DNA of 11,444 bases, from positions 1 through 11,444 of the forward strand of contig JALVHX010000125.1 in the NCBI GenBank assembly GCA_027028805.1. The letters are read 5' to 3'. Within the stretch, counting starts at the first letter, position 1. Every line of letters starts with the position of its first letter. This DNA is from Desulfurococcales archaeon (lineage in GTDB: Archaea; Thermoproteota; Thermoprotei_A; Sulfolobales; Desulfurococcaceae). Below the pieces are notes generated by a model. It ran no database searches. It saw nothing but the letters and a program-made list of their open reading frames with translations, and was not told the DNA's origin. Below are positions 1-5,964 of the stretch, one piece after another. Position numbers and translations under genes: made by a program.

Positions 1-2
1 AT

Positions 3-722
3 GCCCTCCGCGGCGTGCCCGCGGAGACCCGGGCGGCTAGAGAGGATGGGACAACCAGGTACATGAGGCCGAGGCCGGGAGCGGCCCGCATGTACCCGGA
101 GACCGATATACCGCCGGTGGAGGTTACGGAGGAACTGCTGGGGGAGGCCGATAAGTATGTGCCGGAGCCCTTTGACGTGAAGCTACGCCGCTTCGTCGAG
201 GAGTATGGGCTGAGCAGGGAGCTCGCCGAGGCCATCCTGAAGAATATAAGGCTTGATCTCTTCGAGAAGCTTGTCGAGGAGTATAGGCGGCGGCTCCCGG
301 CAACACTCATAGCCTCAACGATAGAGAACACGATAAAAATGCTGAGAGGAGAAGGCGTCCCGGTGGAGAACATCACTGATAACCATATAGAGGAGACGCT
401 GCGCCTGGTCGCCGAGGGGAAAGTAGCCAAGGAGGCTATACCGGAGATACTGGCTCACCTGGCCCGCCACCCCGAGGAGGCCGCGGAGGAGGCCGCGGAG
501 AAGCTGGGGCTCACCAGTATTCCGCGCGAGAAACTAGTCGAGATAATAGATAAGGTGATAGAGGAGAATATGGACAAGATATTGTCGAGGCGGGAAAAAG
601 CGTTCGGCCTCGTGATGGGCCGCGTGATGGCGGTTGTCCGAGGCAGAGCCGACGGCAAGCTCGTTGCATCGCTTGTAAAGGAGAAGATCAAGAAGGTTCT
701 CTCGGGAGAGAACAGGCGATGA
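3..722 (+). CDS. gatE: Glu-tRNA(Gln) amidotransferase subunit E, C-terminal part (5' end outside window)
   Basis: GatE works with GatD to convert Glu-tRNA(Gln) to Gln-tRNA(Gln), the archaeal indirect route to glutaminyl-tRNA. The reading frame is open from base 3, and the residues before the first ATG-like codon already match the family (a GVPAETR-type stretch), so the gene enters from the left. The visible part carries the GatB/GatE signature ARMYPETDIPP near residues 28-38 of the fragment. A long helical tail domain of the GatB/YqeY type follows, which in this family contacts the tRNA, ending with a GLVMGRVMAVVRGRAD-like segment and a basic C terminus. About 240 codons are present, so roughly the first 60% of the gene, including the catalytic core and the AspRS-like insertion typical of GatE, lies outside. 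GatE rather than GatB is chosen because of the archaeal context and the RPRPGAARMYPETDIPP wording; GatB shares the signature, so some doubt remains. No frameshift is seen. Confidence 0.93.
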   Translation, partial: ALRGVPAETRAAREDGTTRYMRPRPGAARMYPETDIPPVEVTEELLGEADKYVPEPFDVKLRRFVEEYGLSRELAEAILKNIRLDLFEKLVEEYRRRLPATLIASTIENTIKMLRGEGVPVENITDNHIEETLRLVAEGKVAKEAIPEILAHLARHPEEAAEEAAEKLGLTSIPREKLVEIIDKVIEENMDKILSRREKAFGLVMGRVMAVVRGRADGKLVASLVKEKIKKVLSGENRR

Positions 723-797
723 GGAGTACTCCCGTCTAGGATCCCGTGCCGGAGGGGATGAATGGAAGGCATTTGGCCGAGCCACATGCCTCGGCGC

Positions 798-810
798 GAT
801 AAATAATTTA
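798..810 (+). promoter_or_regulatory. TATA-like promoter element for the 865-4188 cluster
   Basis: An A/T-rich block (ATAAATAATTTA) in a GC-rich background would place transcription start near 830 at the usual archaeal spacing, leaving a leader with room for a Shine-Dalgarno. A second T-rich run (TTTTT at 827-831) could instead be the gatE terminator. No other promoter-like sequence is seen before the phosphatase gene, so this one may serve all four genes. Confidence 0.45.
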
Positions 811-864
811 CCGTATTCCCAGACCCTTTTTATCCGGGAACAGGGGATGGGAGGGCGGAGCGTC

Positions 865-1197
865 TTGTCGGCCGAGGAGATTATGGGTGTTATGAGGGAG
901 TCCGGGCTACTGGTTTCGTCGAGAAGCGTGTCCAACTACACCTTAACCGGGGGACTTGTGAGATACCGTGTTATCAGGGGTGTTAGACAGGATCTCGGGC
1001 TCGTGGTGTCCGTACAGGTACAGGGGGATAGGGCGCGCATACATGTCTCCGGGGCCGGGCTCGCGGGGCATGTGGATGGTCTGGAGGAGATAGGGTTTCT
1101 CGTGGACGAGGAGGGCGGCCGCGTCTCCGGCACGCTCAGCGTGGCGCTAGAAGAGGCCCCCGGCGTCCTACGTAGGACGCTGAGCCTCTTGCTCTAG
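865..1197 (+). CDS. Small protein of unknown function (about 110 residues)
   Basis: I do not recognise this protein. It starts with a short helical stretch (SAEEIMGVMRESGLL) and continues as an alternating hydrophobic/polar pattern typical of a small alpha/beta fold, with strands such as LGLVVSVQV and RIHVSGAGL. It ends in a Leu-rich helix (LRRTLSLLL). There are no cysteines, signal peptide or membrane segment. Two starts are possible. ATG at 847 has GGGG directly touching it, too close to work well. TTG at 865 has GGGAGGG at 849-855, 9 nt upstream, and is preferred. The gene lies 30 nt before the HTH regulator gene in the same direction, so it is probably the first gene of that operon. The regulatory neighbour suggests a shared pathway, but no function can be assigned. 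Confidence 0.6.
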   Translation: MSAEEIMGVMRESGLLVSSRSVSNYTLTGGLVRYRVIRGVRQDLGLVVSVQVQGDRARIHVSGAGLAGHVDGLEEIGFLVDEEGGRVSGTLSVALEEAPGVLRRTLSLLL

Positions 1198-1227
1198 CCG
1201 CCCCGGGTATAGGGCGAGGGGCCTGCT

Positions 1228-2175
1228 TTGTGTGAGGCATGGATGAGGATTATCGACTACATGAACCAGGGGATGGATAAGGCGGGTATAGCGAGGGCTC
1301 TGGGTATTTCGCGTACAATGGTCTACAGGCATCTATCACGTCTAGCGGGGCTTGGGCTGAAGCGGTTCTTTGTACCCCGTCTCCGCGCGCTCGGGCTCGC
1401 GGCATACTATGTTGTGGCCACGGGTGTTAGTAGGAGGAGGCTCCAGGGTGTCCTGAGCCTCCTCAGGCCTCTTGGCCTTGTCGAGGCCTATATATCCCTT
1501 GCCCCGTCGACGACATATATATTCAAGCTCCTGGCGCCGCTTGACTCGAAGTATAGCGAGCTACTCTACTCGAGGCTGAGGAGGCTCAGGTTCCAGGGGG
1601 TTGTGGATAGATACATGTTATCGTACTTCACCGATACATACCTGGTTGTTCCACGCTACTGTAGCGGCGAATACGGCTACGTGGATCTCGGCGGGGAGGG
1701 CGTTGACGCCGATATATATGATGTTATTATAACAAGGCATCTCCTCAACGGCCGCGAGGGCGTGGCAGAGATCTCTGCCGCCGAGAAGGATATACCGGAG
1801 CCCACTATACGCTACCACTATTTCTCCCACGTTGTCGGCAGGCTTCTCGGGAGGGTATACGTTTTGTCTAGGCCTGTTAACGCGATAATATATGTCTCGG
1901 CGGCCGGCGGCCCGGACGTGTTCTTAGGGAAAACGAGGCCGTCAACCCTCTATGTATCCCCGATGATCCCCTATAGCGTCGCCGCCCGCGGCGTAGTGGA
2001 TATGGTTGTGGAGGCCTATACTGTTCCCGAGAAAGTGATAGAGATGCTTGAGTCCAGGGGTGTTTATGACGTAACATATTATCCCGTGAAGCTGGTTGAG
2101 AAATACGAGTGGGGTCTGGGCAAGAGTGTTGAGCAGCTCCATTATGGAGTGGTTCTGCAGTCTAGACATACATAG
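1228..2175 (+). CDS. HTH transcriptional regulator, apparently two Lrp/AsnC-like modules in tandem
   Basis: Residues 18-44 form a clear helix-turn-helix (IARALGISRTMVYRHLSRL), so this is very likely a cytoplasmic DNA-binding regulator. It is followed at about 53-135 by an alternating strand/helix region resembling the RAM/AsnC ligand domain (AAYYVVATG, then TTYIFKLLAP, then RFQGVVDRYMLSYF). The second half repeats the plan: an HTH-like segment around 163-208 containing PEPTIRYHYFSHVVGRLLG, then another strand/helix region to about 292. At 315 residues it is roughly twice the size of a simple Lrp protein, consistent with a duplicated architecture. The TTG start is supported by GAGGGG at 1215-1220, 7 nt upstream; ATG at 1243 is a weaker alternative. 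It overlaps the next gene by about 32 nt. HTH identity is strong, but the Lrp-type assignment and the duplication are inference from residue patterns. Targets are unknown, although autoregulation of its own operon would be usual. Confidence 0.75.
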   Translation: MCEAWMRIIDYMNQGMDKAGIARALGISRTMVYRHLSRLAGLGLKRFFVPRLRALGLAAYYVVATGVSRRRLQGVLSLLRPLGLVEAYISLAPSTTYIFKLLAPLDSKYSELLYSRLRRLRFQGVVDRYMLSYFTDTYLVVPRYCSGEYGYVDLGGEGVDADIYDVIITRHLLNGREGVAEISAAEKDIPEPTIRYHYFSHVVGRLLGRVYVLSRPVNAIIYVSAAGGPDVFLGKTRPSTLYVSPMIPYSVAARGVVDMVVEAYTVPEKVIEMLESRGVYDVTYYPVKLVEKYEWGLGKSVEQLHYGVVLQSRHT

Positions 2176-3256
2176 GCCTGAGCCTCCTCCAGCCCTCCTC
2201 GGCCCCGAGGAGGCCCAGTGGCTCCCCAGCCTCCCCCAGATAGAGGCGTTGTCTCGCAGAGTCTTCTATAGGGATGGTTTATGTGTGAGGGATCCCTCGG
2301 GTTTTGTGTCCCGGCACGGGGGATGCGGTGTATATGTGGAGACGGGGCCGGCGTCGAGGATACCCGGGTGTAGATGGGTGCCCCATATAGTGGTGGGCGA
2401 TGGTTTTCCGCCAAGGATTATGGGCCGCGCCTCCTCACGGGTCTTCGCGCCTCTGCCTACGAGGAGCCTCGCCGTATACGGTGACGCTATATATGAGACG
2501 ATGGGGGCCCAGTGGCTTGGCAAGAGGCTCCGCCAGGAGCCAGGGGTTCCCGGAGGATTATCAGTCTCCTGTCTCGGCGGCGGAGAGCCGAGGCTCCTGG
2601 GCGGCGGCAAGGCGCTTGTGCTGGAATGCGGCTCTGGGGGAGTCGTTATACACCATAGCTGGGCCTCCTATAGGGCTGTGTATACAGTGAAATATATCGA
2701 TGCCGAGGTCTTTGTGGACGGCGACGCTGTATCAGCCGTAACGGGCTCGGCTGTCTTTTATCTCGAGAAGCGTGTGGCGGCGGCATCGCCTGAGCCGATG
2801 GAGATCCATATGGAGCCTTTCCGAATAATGCTTGGTTCCCGGAGACTGGTTCTCTACGACGCTGATGCGCTGGGCCTTGACCACTACTCCGTAGCGGCCA
2901 GCCTCTCGGCGGGGATCGTTGAGGCTCCCGGGCCCGGGGGCTTCACGGTTCTCCGGATATATCCTTCCTGGATAAGGGTTGTCTGGATGGAGGCCGGGCG
3001 GAGGAGTCTTGTTGCTTACCTGTATAATGCGCGGGACGAGGCAGTTGAGGCTGAGATGTCTTTATTGATGGATGTGAGGGAGGCGGTTGCCTGGGACGCC
3101 TGGAGCGGCGGCGAGGTGATCGGTGGCGGCGGCGCCGCATTTTCATTTATTATGCGGCCTTATTCTATAACAAGAATTGTCGTTAAATACGAGGAGCCCC
3201 CGCCGGGGCTTCTCCTACACAGGTATCTCATGGGAAGACGCGCCGGTGTATGGTGA
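2144..3256 (+). CDS. Beta-rich protein of unknown function
   Basis: The 370-residue product is not recognised with confidence. It is rich in Gly, Val, Tyr and Trp with many short predicted strands, no signal peptide, no clear membrane helix and no obvious metal site. The last 100 residues (WIRVVWMEAGRRSLVAYLYN, then EAEMSLLMDVREAVAWDAW, then FSFIMRPYSITRIVVKY) read like the C-terminal beta-sandwich of some glycoside hydrolases, for example alpha-mannosidase-type enzymes. No catalytic domain of such an enzyme is evident upstream, so this is only a weak structural suggestion. ATG 2144 is chosen because it is the first ATG and overlaps the regulator gene by 32 nt; a TTG at 2096 would enlarge the overlap to 80 nt. 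No strong Shine-Dalgarno precedes it, which suggests translation coupled to the regulator. Its 3' end overlaps the phosphatase start, so the three genes are probably cotranscribed. Confidence 0.6.
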   Translation: MEWFCSLDIHRPEPPPALLGPEEAQWLPSLPQIEALSRRVFYRDGLCVRDPSGFVSRHGGCGVYVETGPASRIPGCRWVPHIVVGDGFPPRIMGRASSRVFAPLPTRSLAVYGDAIYETMGAQWLGKRLRQEPGVPGGLSVSCLGGGEPRLLGGGKALVLECGSGGVVIHHSWASYRAVYTVKYIDAEVFVDGDAVSAVTGSAVFYLEKRVAAASPEPMEIHMEPFRIMLGSRRLVLYDADALGLDHYSVAASLSAGIVEAPGPGGFTVLRIYPSWIRVVWMEAGRRSLVAYLYNARDEAVEAEMSLLMDVREAVAWDAWSGGEVIGGGGAAFSFIMRPYSITRIVVKYEEPPPGLLLHRYLMGRRAGVW

Positions 3257-4188
3257 TGGATCTATCCGGGTTCATGGATACTGTTAAGAGGATAGTGGAG
3301 GAGCCTGGCAGGATCGCGGCTACGATAACTGATCTCGAGCTCGCGGTGGATGCGAGCGAGGACTATATCCGCTACTATAAGCCCGGATACATAGTGCTTG
3401 ATCCGCCGCCGAGGCTCTATGTTATCGGTGATCTACACGGGGACTATGAGACGTTGCTCGAGATAATGAGGAGGGAGAGCATCGTCGAGGGCCTGGAGAA
3501 CGGTGATGCCGTCGTAGTGTTTCTGGGAGACTATATTGATAGGGGGCTCTACCAGCTCGAGACTATTACGGCTGTGTATCTCCTGAAGATACTGTATCCC
3601 GGCAGAGTCGTCTTGTTGAGGGGGAACCATGAGCCGACTATTCTCGTGATACCGCATCCCCATGACTTCATATTGACTCTTAAGACCAGGTTCCCGGAGG
3701 AGTACCAGGATCTCTACAGGGGGTTCTTCCACTCGTTCCAGAAGCTCCCCCTGTTAGCTATTCTTCCCGACAAGATATTGTTCCTCCACGGCGCCCCGAC
3801 CGTGAGGGTTCTCAATTACAGGAGCTTTGAGGAAGCCTTCAGCCTCGATGTACCTGTTTTCTCCGACGACGTTGTGGAGGATGTCCTGTGGAGTGACCCT
3901 ATAGATAACGCTGGCGGCGACGCTTACCCATCGCCCCGCGGCGTAGGCTACCTGGTTGGGCCCTCTGTTACAATGAGAGCTATACAGCTGGCAGGCGTCG
4001 AGGTTATTGTCCGCGGCCACGAGGTTGCGCGTTACGGGTACAAGTTTAATCATAGGAAGAGAATGGTCACAGTGTTCACGAGCAAGGCCCCCACGTATAA
4101 TATAGAGCACGCGGCTTATCTGAAGCTCGATGAGAAGGGGCTAAGGGATCTACCCAACGGAATTGATACGAGGATACAGCTCCTCTAA
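3250..4188 (+). CDS. PPP-family serine/threonine protein phosphatase (archaeal PP1/PP2A type)
   Basis: This is a metal-dependent phosphoprotein phosphatase of the PPP superfamily, removing phosphate from Ser/Thr (sometimes Tyr) residues in the cytoplasm. The full motif set is visible: GDLHG at 60-64, GDYIDRG at 93-99, RGNHE at 124-128, FLHGAP at 178-183 (the usual LHGG region), LWSDP at 213-217 and RGHE at 255-258. These supply the dinuclear-metal ligands and the catalytic His. The eukaryotic SAPNY loop is replaced by a SKAPTYN-like stretch near 278-284. At 312 residues it is close to the single-domain length, with an N-terminal extension of about 50 residues before the first motif. Archaeal relatives (PP1-arch) are known from Sulfolobus and Pyrodictium. 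The ATG at 3250 overlaps the upstream stop by 7 nt; ATG 3256 shares a single base with that TGA (TGATG) and is equally possible. Linkage to an HTH regulator suggests a phospho-signalling unit, which is inference. Confidence 0.95.
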   Translation: MVMDLSGFMDTVKRIVEEPGRIAATITDLELAVDASEDYIRYYKPGYIVLDPPPRLYVIGDLHGDYETLLEIMRRESIVEGLENGDAVVVFLGDYIDRGLYQLETITAVYLLKILYPGRVVLLRGNHEPTILVIPHPHDFILTLKTRFPEEYQDLYRGFFHSFQKLPLLAILPDKILFLHGAPTVRVLNYRSFEEAFSLDVPVFSDDVVEDVLWSDPIDNAGGDAYPSPRGVGYLVGPSVTMRAIQLAGVEVIVRGHEVARYGYKFNHRKRMVTVFTSKAPTYNIEHAAYLKLDEKGLRDLPNGIDTRIQLL

Positions 4189-4189
4189 T

Positions 4190-4201
4190 ACATTTTATTT
4201 T
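4190..4201 (+). terminator. T-rich terminator after the phosphatase gene
   Basis: The 11-base gap between two convergent stop codons contains TTTTATTTT, the kind of U-rich tract at which archaeal RNA polymerase stops. No hairpin is evident. Confidence 0.45.
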
Positions 4202-4484
4202 AGAAGATAAGGAATCTGCGACCCTTAACCCTTATAGTCATTATCCCGTTTTTCATTGAGACACTGTATTTCCTGGGTTTGAACCATAGCGGTACTCTAC
4301 AGTAATACGCTTTCTCATCAGTGCTCCCCACTATGAGGAGCGACTTGTCTACGGCAACTATCTTCACGTTGTCGAGGCTCAGGGGCTCGGCGTATACTAT
4401 GATCTTGGCGCTCCTGAACCCGTGCTCAACTATCTCGTAGTCGAGCTCCCTGCTCCACTGGAAGAGGTGTGAGAGGCCCTTCAC
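4200..4484 (-). CDS. Minimal Hsp20/alpha-crystallin-like protein
   Basis: The protein reads as a stripped-down alpha-crystallin (Hsp20/CS-like) beta-sandwich. From about residue 26 it has strand AKIIVYAEP, a turn like the family's PGV segment (LSLDNVKIVAV), strand KSLLIVGS, YYCRVPLW where Hsp20 proteins have the R-x-x-x-LP strand, and KYSVSMKNGIMTIRVKG, a good match to the family's final A-x-x-x-NGVL-x-V-x-x-PK strand. The long loop between middle strands that mediates dimerisation in typical small heat-shock proteins is nearly absent (STDEK only), and there is no I-x-I tail, so it may not form large oligomers. The start is GTG 4484: GGTGAT lies exactly 7 nt upstream, a full match to the 16S rRNA 3' end. 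The longer GTG 4496 start would overlap that site. The nearest relatives could be Hsp20 or p23/CS proteins; client binding is not shown. Confidence 0.6.
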   Translation of the reverse strand: MKGLSHLFQWSRELDYEIVEHGFRSAKIIVYAEPLSLDNVKIVAVDKSLLIVGSTDEKAYYCRVPLWFKPRKYSVSMKNGIMTIRVKGRRFLIF

Positions 4485-4485
4485 T

Positions 4486-4497
4486 GAAACTATCACC
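4486..4497 (-). promoter_or_regulatory. Ribosome binding site deciding the start of the Hsp20-like gene
   Basis: On the minus strand the sequence AAAAGGTGAT ends just above 4491 and is followed by 7 nt and GTG at 4484. The match to the archaeal anti-Shine-Dalgarno argues for 4484 rather than the in-frame GTG at 4496. Confidence 0.6.
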
Positions 4498-4523
4498 TTT
4501 TCGATAAATAACTAGTTTTCTCT

Positions 4524-4535
4524 CCGATTAAAGTA
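4524..4535 (-). promoter_or_regulatory. TATA-like element for the Hsp20-like gene
   Basis: Read on the minus strand, ACTTTAATCGG gives a TATA-like block that would start transcription near 4503, about 19 nt before the chosen GTG and just ahead of its Shine-Dalgarno. A second A/T block at 4503-4513 lies too close to the start codon for a leadered message. Confidence 0.45.
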
Positions 4536-4539
4536 TTTC

Positions 4540-4549
4540 CATGTACATG
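4540..4549. promoter_or_regulatory. Perfect 10-bp palindrome CATGTACATG between divergent promoters
   Basis: The palindrome sits between the minus-strand TATA-like block (4524-4535) and the plus-strand TATA box (4578-4586). This is a typical place for a dimeric regulator to control both directions. It may also be chance, since only ten bases match. Confidence 0.25.
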
Positions 4550-4575
4550 TATAGATATACCCCGTATTACGTAAA

Positions 4576-4586
4576 CGCTTTAAATA
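4576..4586 (+). promoter_or_regulatory. Strong TATA box for the 4621-5964 cluster
   Basis: CTTTAAATA preceded by an A-rich BRE-like stretch (TAAACG) is the best TATA box in the window. Normal spacing puts the transcript start at about 4606-4612, roughly 10-15 nt before the small leader ORF and about 50 nt before the first long gene. Confidence 0.65.
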
Positions 4587-4620
4587 CCGTGGCTCATCTA
4601 GATAGGATAGGGTAAAAAGG

Positions 4621-4662
4621 GTGTTTGTGAAAGTTTTGGTACGGGTGACCTGCGCGCCTTGA
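4621..4662 (+). CDS. Possible leader peptide ORF (13 residues)
   Basis: A GTG-initiated ORF encodes MFVKVLVRVTCAP and ends in TGA at 4660-4662. That stop overlaps the TTG start of the next gene (4659-4661) in a TTGA arrangement. It begins just after the predicted transcript start, as near-leaderless archaeal ORFs do. The stop/start overlap would let terminating ribosomes restart on the downstream gene. GGGT at 4610-4613 could pair weakly with 16S rRNA. An ORF this short can occur by chance, and its translation is not demonstrated. Confidence 0.25.
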   Translation: MFVKVLVRVTCAP

Positions 4663-4985
4663 TAAGGGACACCGATCTAGCATACATGGACTATATTGAT
4701 ATAACTGATGCATATATTGGCTCTGTAATAGAGAGCGTTGTGGAGAAATTCTATCTCAACGAGATAGACCTGGAGACAGAGTATGGTGATCTCCTCGCAT
4801 ATATAGCGAGGAGGCTTATAGAGGGCAAGTATCATAAGAGGAAGCCTAGCCCGGCCGAGTATGAAAGGTTTCTTACAAGGCTTGCGAGGAGCAGGGGCAT
4901 AGTGTTTAATGTTGTGAGCTTTCTCGTGAGCAGGTATCTGGAGGAGAGGGGGCTCGTAGCTAGTGGCGAGGCGGAGGAAGAGTGA
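4659..4985 (+). CDS. Helical protein of unknown function (about 108 residues)
   Basis: This unrecognised protein is almost entirely helical and highly charged. It has an acidic N-terminal third (DTDLAYMDYIDITDAYIGS), a basic middle (RRLIEGKYHKRKPSPAEYERF) and an amphipathic final helix (VFNVVSFLVSRYLEERG). It has no cysteine, signal peptide or membrane span. The TTG start is the first in-frame start after an upstream stop, and GGGTGACC at 4643-4650 offers a loosely spaced Shine-Dalgarno; ATG 4686 (residue 10) is the alternative. Its last 23 nt overlap the next gene. Residues 17-65 can be aligned with 21-68 of that next protein with one gap, sharing D-x-Y, L, G-x-L and a KPSP turn, so the two may descend from a duplication. 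The role is unknown, though the partner's zinc ribbon hints at nucleic-acid or ribosome-related work. Confidence 0.65.
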   Translation: MIRDTDLAYMDYIDITDAYIGSVIESVVEKFYLNEIDLETEYGDLLAYIARRLIEGKYHKRKPSPAEYERFLTRLARSRGIVFNVVSFLVSRYLEERGLVASGEAEEE

Positions 4986-5724
4986 TAGGGGCGGGGGTCG
5001 GCGTAGAAAGGGTTTTGATATAGATAGCTACGCCGACAAGCTCTATGAGGAGATAGCCCCCTATCTCTCCCTTGATCTCCTCGGCGTCGACGAGAAGCTT
5101 GGCCGCTTGATTGTTAGAGAGGTTTTCCATATCCTTATAACGAGCACGAGCTATAAGCCTAGCCCGGAGACCCTGGTTAAGAGGATTCAGCGTAGACGCA
5201 GGCTCGTGAACAAGGTTGTCGCGAGGCTTCTTCTCGAGAACATCGAGAAGCCTAGTGTGGAGCAGTTGGAGTTTATTATCTATAATGGGGAGGAGCTCAT
5301 CGTCGACCAGGTTGACAGGCTCTATAAGATGGCTCTGGAGGCTGGCAGGGAGGATCTGGTTTCTTATCTCCGATACGTCTGGGAGAAATATGGCCGCCCC
5401 ACCCCTGTTAGGTGTCCTAGATGCGGGTTCTCCGCCGTTATGCCCGATTACTCGTGCATGGTGTGCGGCCACGTGGTCGGGGAAGATTATGTTAGAAGGG
5501 AGCTTGGGTTTGAGGAGAAGTTTAGGCTCTATGTGAGGAACGCGAGCGTCGCGGAGCTCAGGGATGTTATGAGTATAGGCTTTGTATTGGCCAGCGACGT
5601 GGATGTCGTCAGCCCACGTGTAAGGGTTGTGGATAGGGGGCGCGTATACTACCCTATTTATTTAAGGGGTAAGGAGCTTAGTCTCATAGTCGAGGAGATC
5701 AACTCCAGGCCTATACAGGTGTGA
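4963..5724 (+). CDS. Zinc-ribbon protein of unknown function
   Basis: The 253-residue product begins with a very basic Arg/Lys/Gly tail (residues 2-16) suited to RNA or DNA contact. A helical domain follows (about 19-145), containing a KPSP turn at 65-68 and a run of basic residues at 73-80. Next comes a four-cysteine zinc ribbon, CPRC at 151-154 and CMVC at 165-168, then a C-terminal domain with mixed helices and strands (SIGFVLASDVDVV, then VRVVDRGRVYYPIYL). I do not recognise the family. Zinc ribbons of this spacing are common in archaeal transcription and translation factors. The GTG start at 4963 gives a 23-nt overlap with the preceding gene, with GAGGGGG at 4945-4951 as an imperfectly spaced ribosome site. 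The two proteins are probably made together and may interact. A 12-nt gap separates it from the next gene. Confidence 0.7.
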   Translation: MARRRKSDRGGGRRRKGFDIDSYADKLYEEIAPYLSLDLLGVDEKLGRLIVREVFHILITSTSYKPSPETLVKRIQRRRRLVNKVVARLLLENIEKPSVEQLEFIIYNGEELIVDQVDRLYKMALEAGREDLVSYLRYVWEKYGRPTPVRCPRCGFSAVMPDYSCMVCGHVVGEDYVRRELGFEEKFRLYVRNASVAELRDVMSIGFVLASDVDVVSPRVRVVDRGRVYYPIYLRGKELSLIVEEINSRPIQV

Positions 5725-5751
5725 TTCCCTATACGCGTGGCGGGGGCTGAG

Positions 5752-5964
5752 ATGGAGTTGGATGATAGTGTTGAGGCGCTTGTTGAGAAGAGGATTAGGC
5801 GCATATTCGCTGCCGCGCGCACAGGCTTCTATCATAGCCTGGGCAGGGACAGGCTTCTCAGCACAATGTTTCTCACCGTTATGATAGAGGCTAACAAGGC
5901 TCTGCAGGAGCTGCGTGGCGCCGCGGGCTCGCGGGGGGATGGCGGCGGGGAGGTGTCTGGCTAG
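5752..5964 (+). CDS. Very small helical protein of unknown function (about 70 residues)
   Basis: Third gene of the plus-strand cluster. The predicted product is two long helices (DSVEALVEKRIRRIFAAARTG and LSTMFLTVMIEANKALQELRG) followed by a flexible Gly-rich tail. It has no cysteines, signal peptide or confident membrane span. ATG 5752 is chosen because GGGGG at 5742-5746 lies about 5 nt upstream; GTG 5737 would add five residues and lacks a clear ribosome site. The gene ends in a CTAG shared with the stop codon of the convergent gene. It is short, but the helical pattern, correct spacing after the zinc-ribbon gene and lack of a competing frame make it believable. Small helical proteins beside nucleic-acid-binding partners often act as subunits; here that is only a guess. 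Confidence 0.55.
   Translation: MELDDSVEALVEKRIRRIFAAARTGFYHSLGRDRLLSTMFLTVMIEANKALQELRGAAGSRGDGGGEVSG

Noticed and set aside
827..831. TTTTT run as a gatE terminator
   Set aside because: It is about 100 nt past the stop and lies within the next promoter region, so it could equally be a promoter element; not listed separately.
723..846. Possible C/D-box or other small RNA in the gap after gatE
   Set aside because: GGATGAA only loosely resembles a C box and no matching D box (CTGA) was found at the right distance; only the promoter and a T run are supportable.
455..935. Two minus-strand open frames over the end of gatE and the following gap
   Set aside because: They are mostly the antisense of well-conserved gatE codons, with no start signal or recognisable product.
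4960..5472. Minus-strand open frame (170 codons) opposite the zinc-ribbon gene
   Set aside because: The sense frame has CPRC/CMVC motifs and operon spacing; the antisense frame has no supporting signals.
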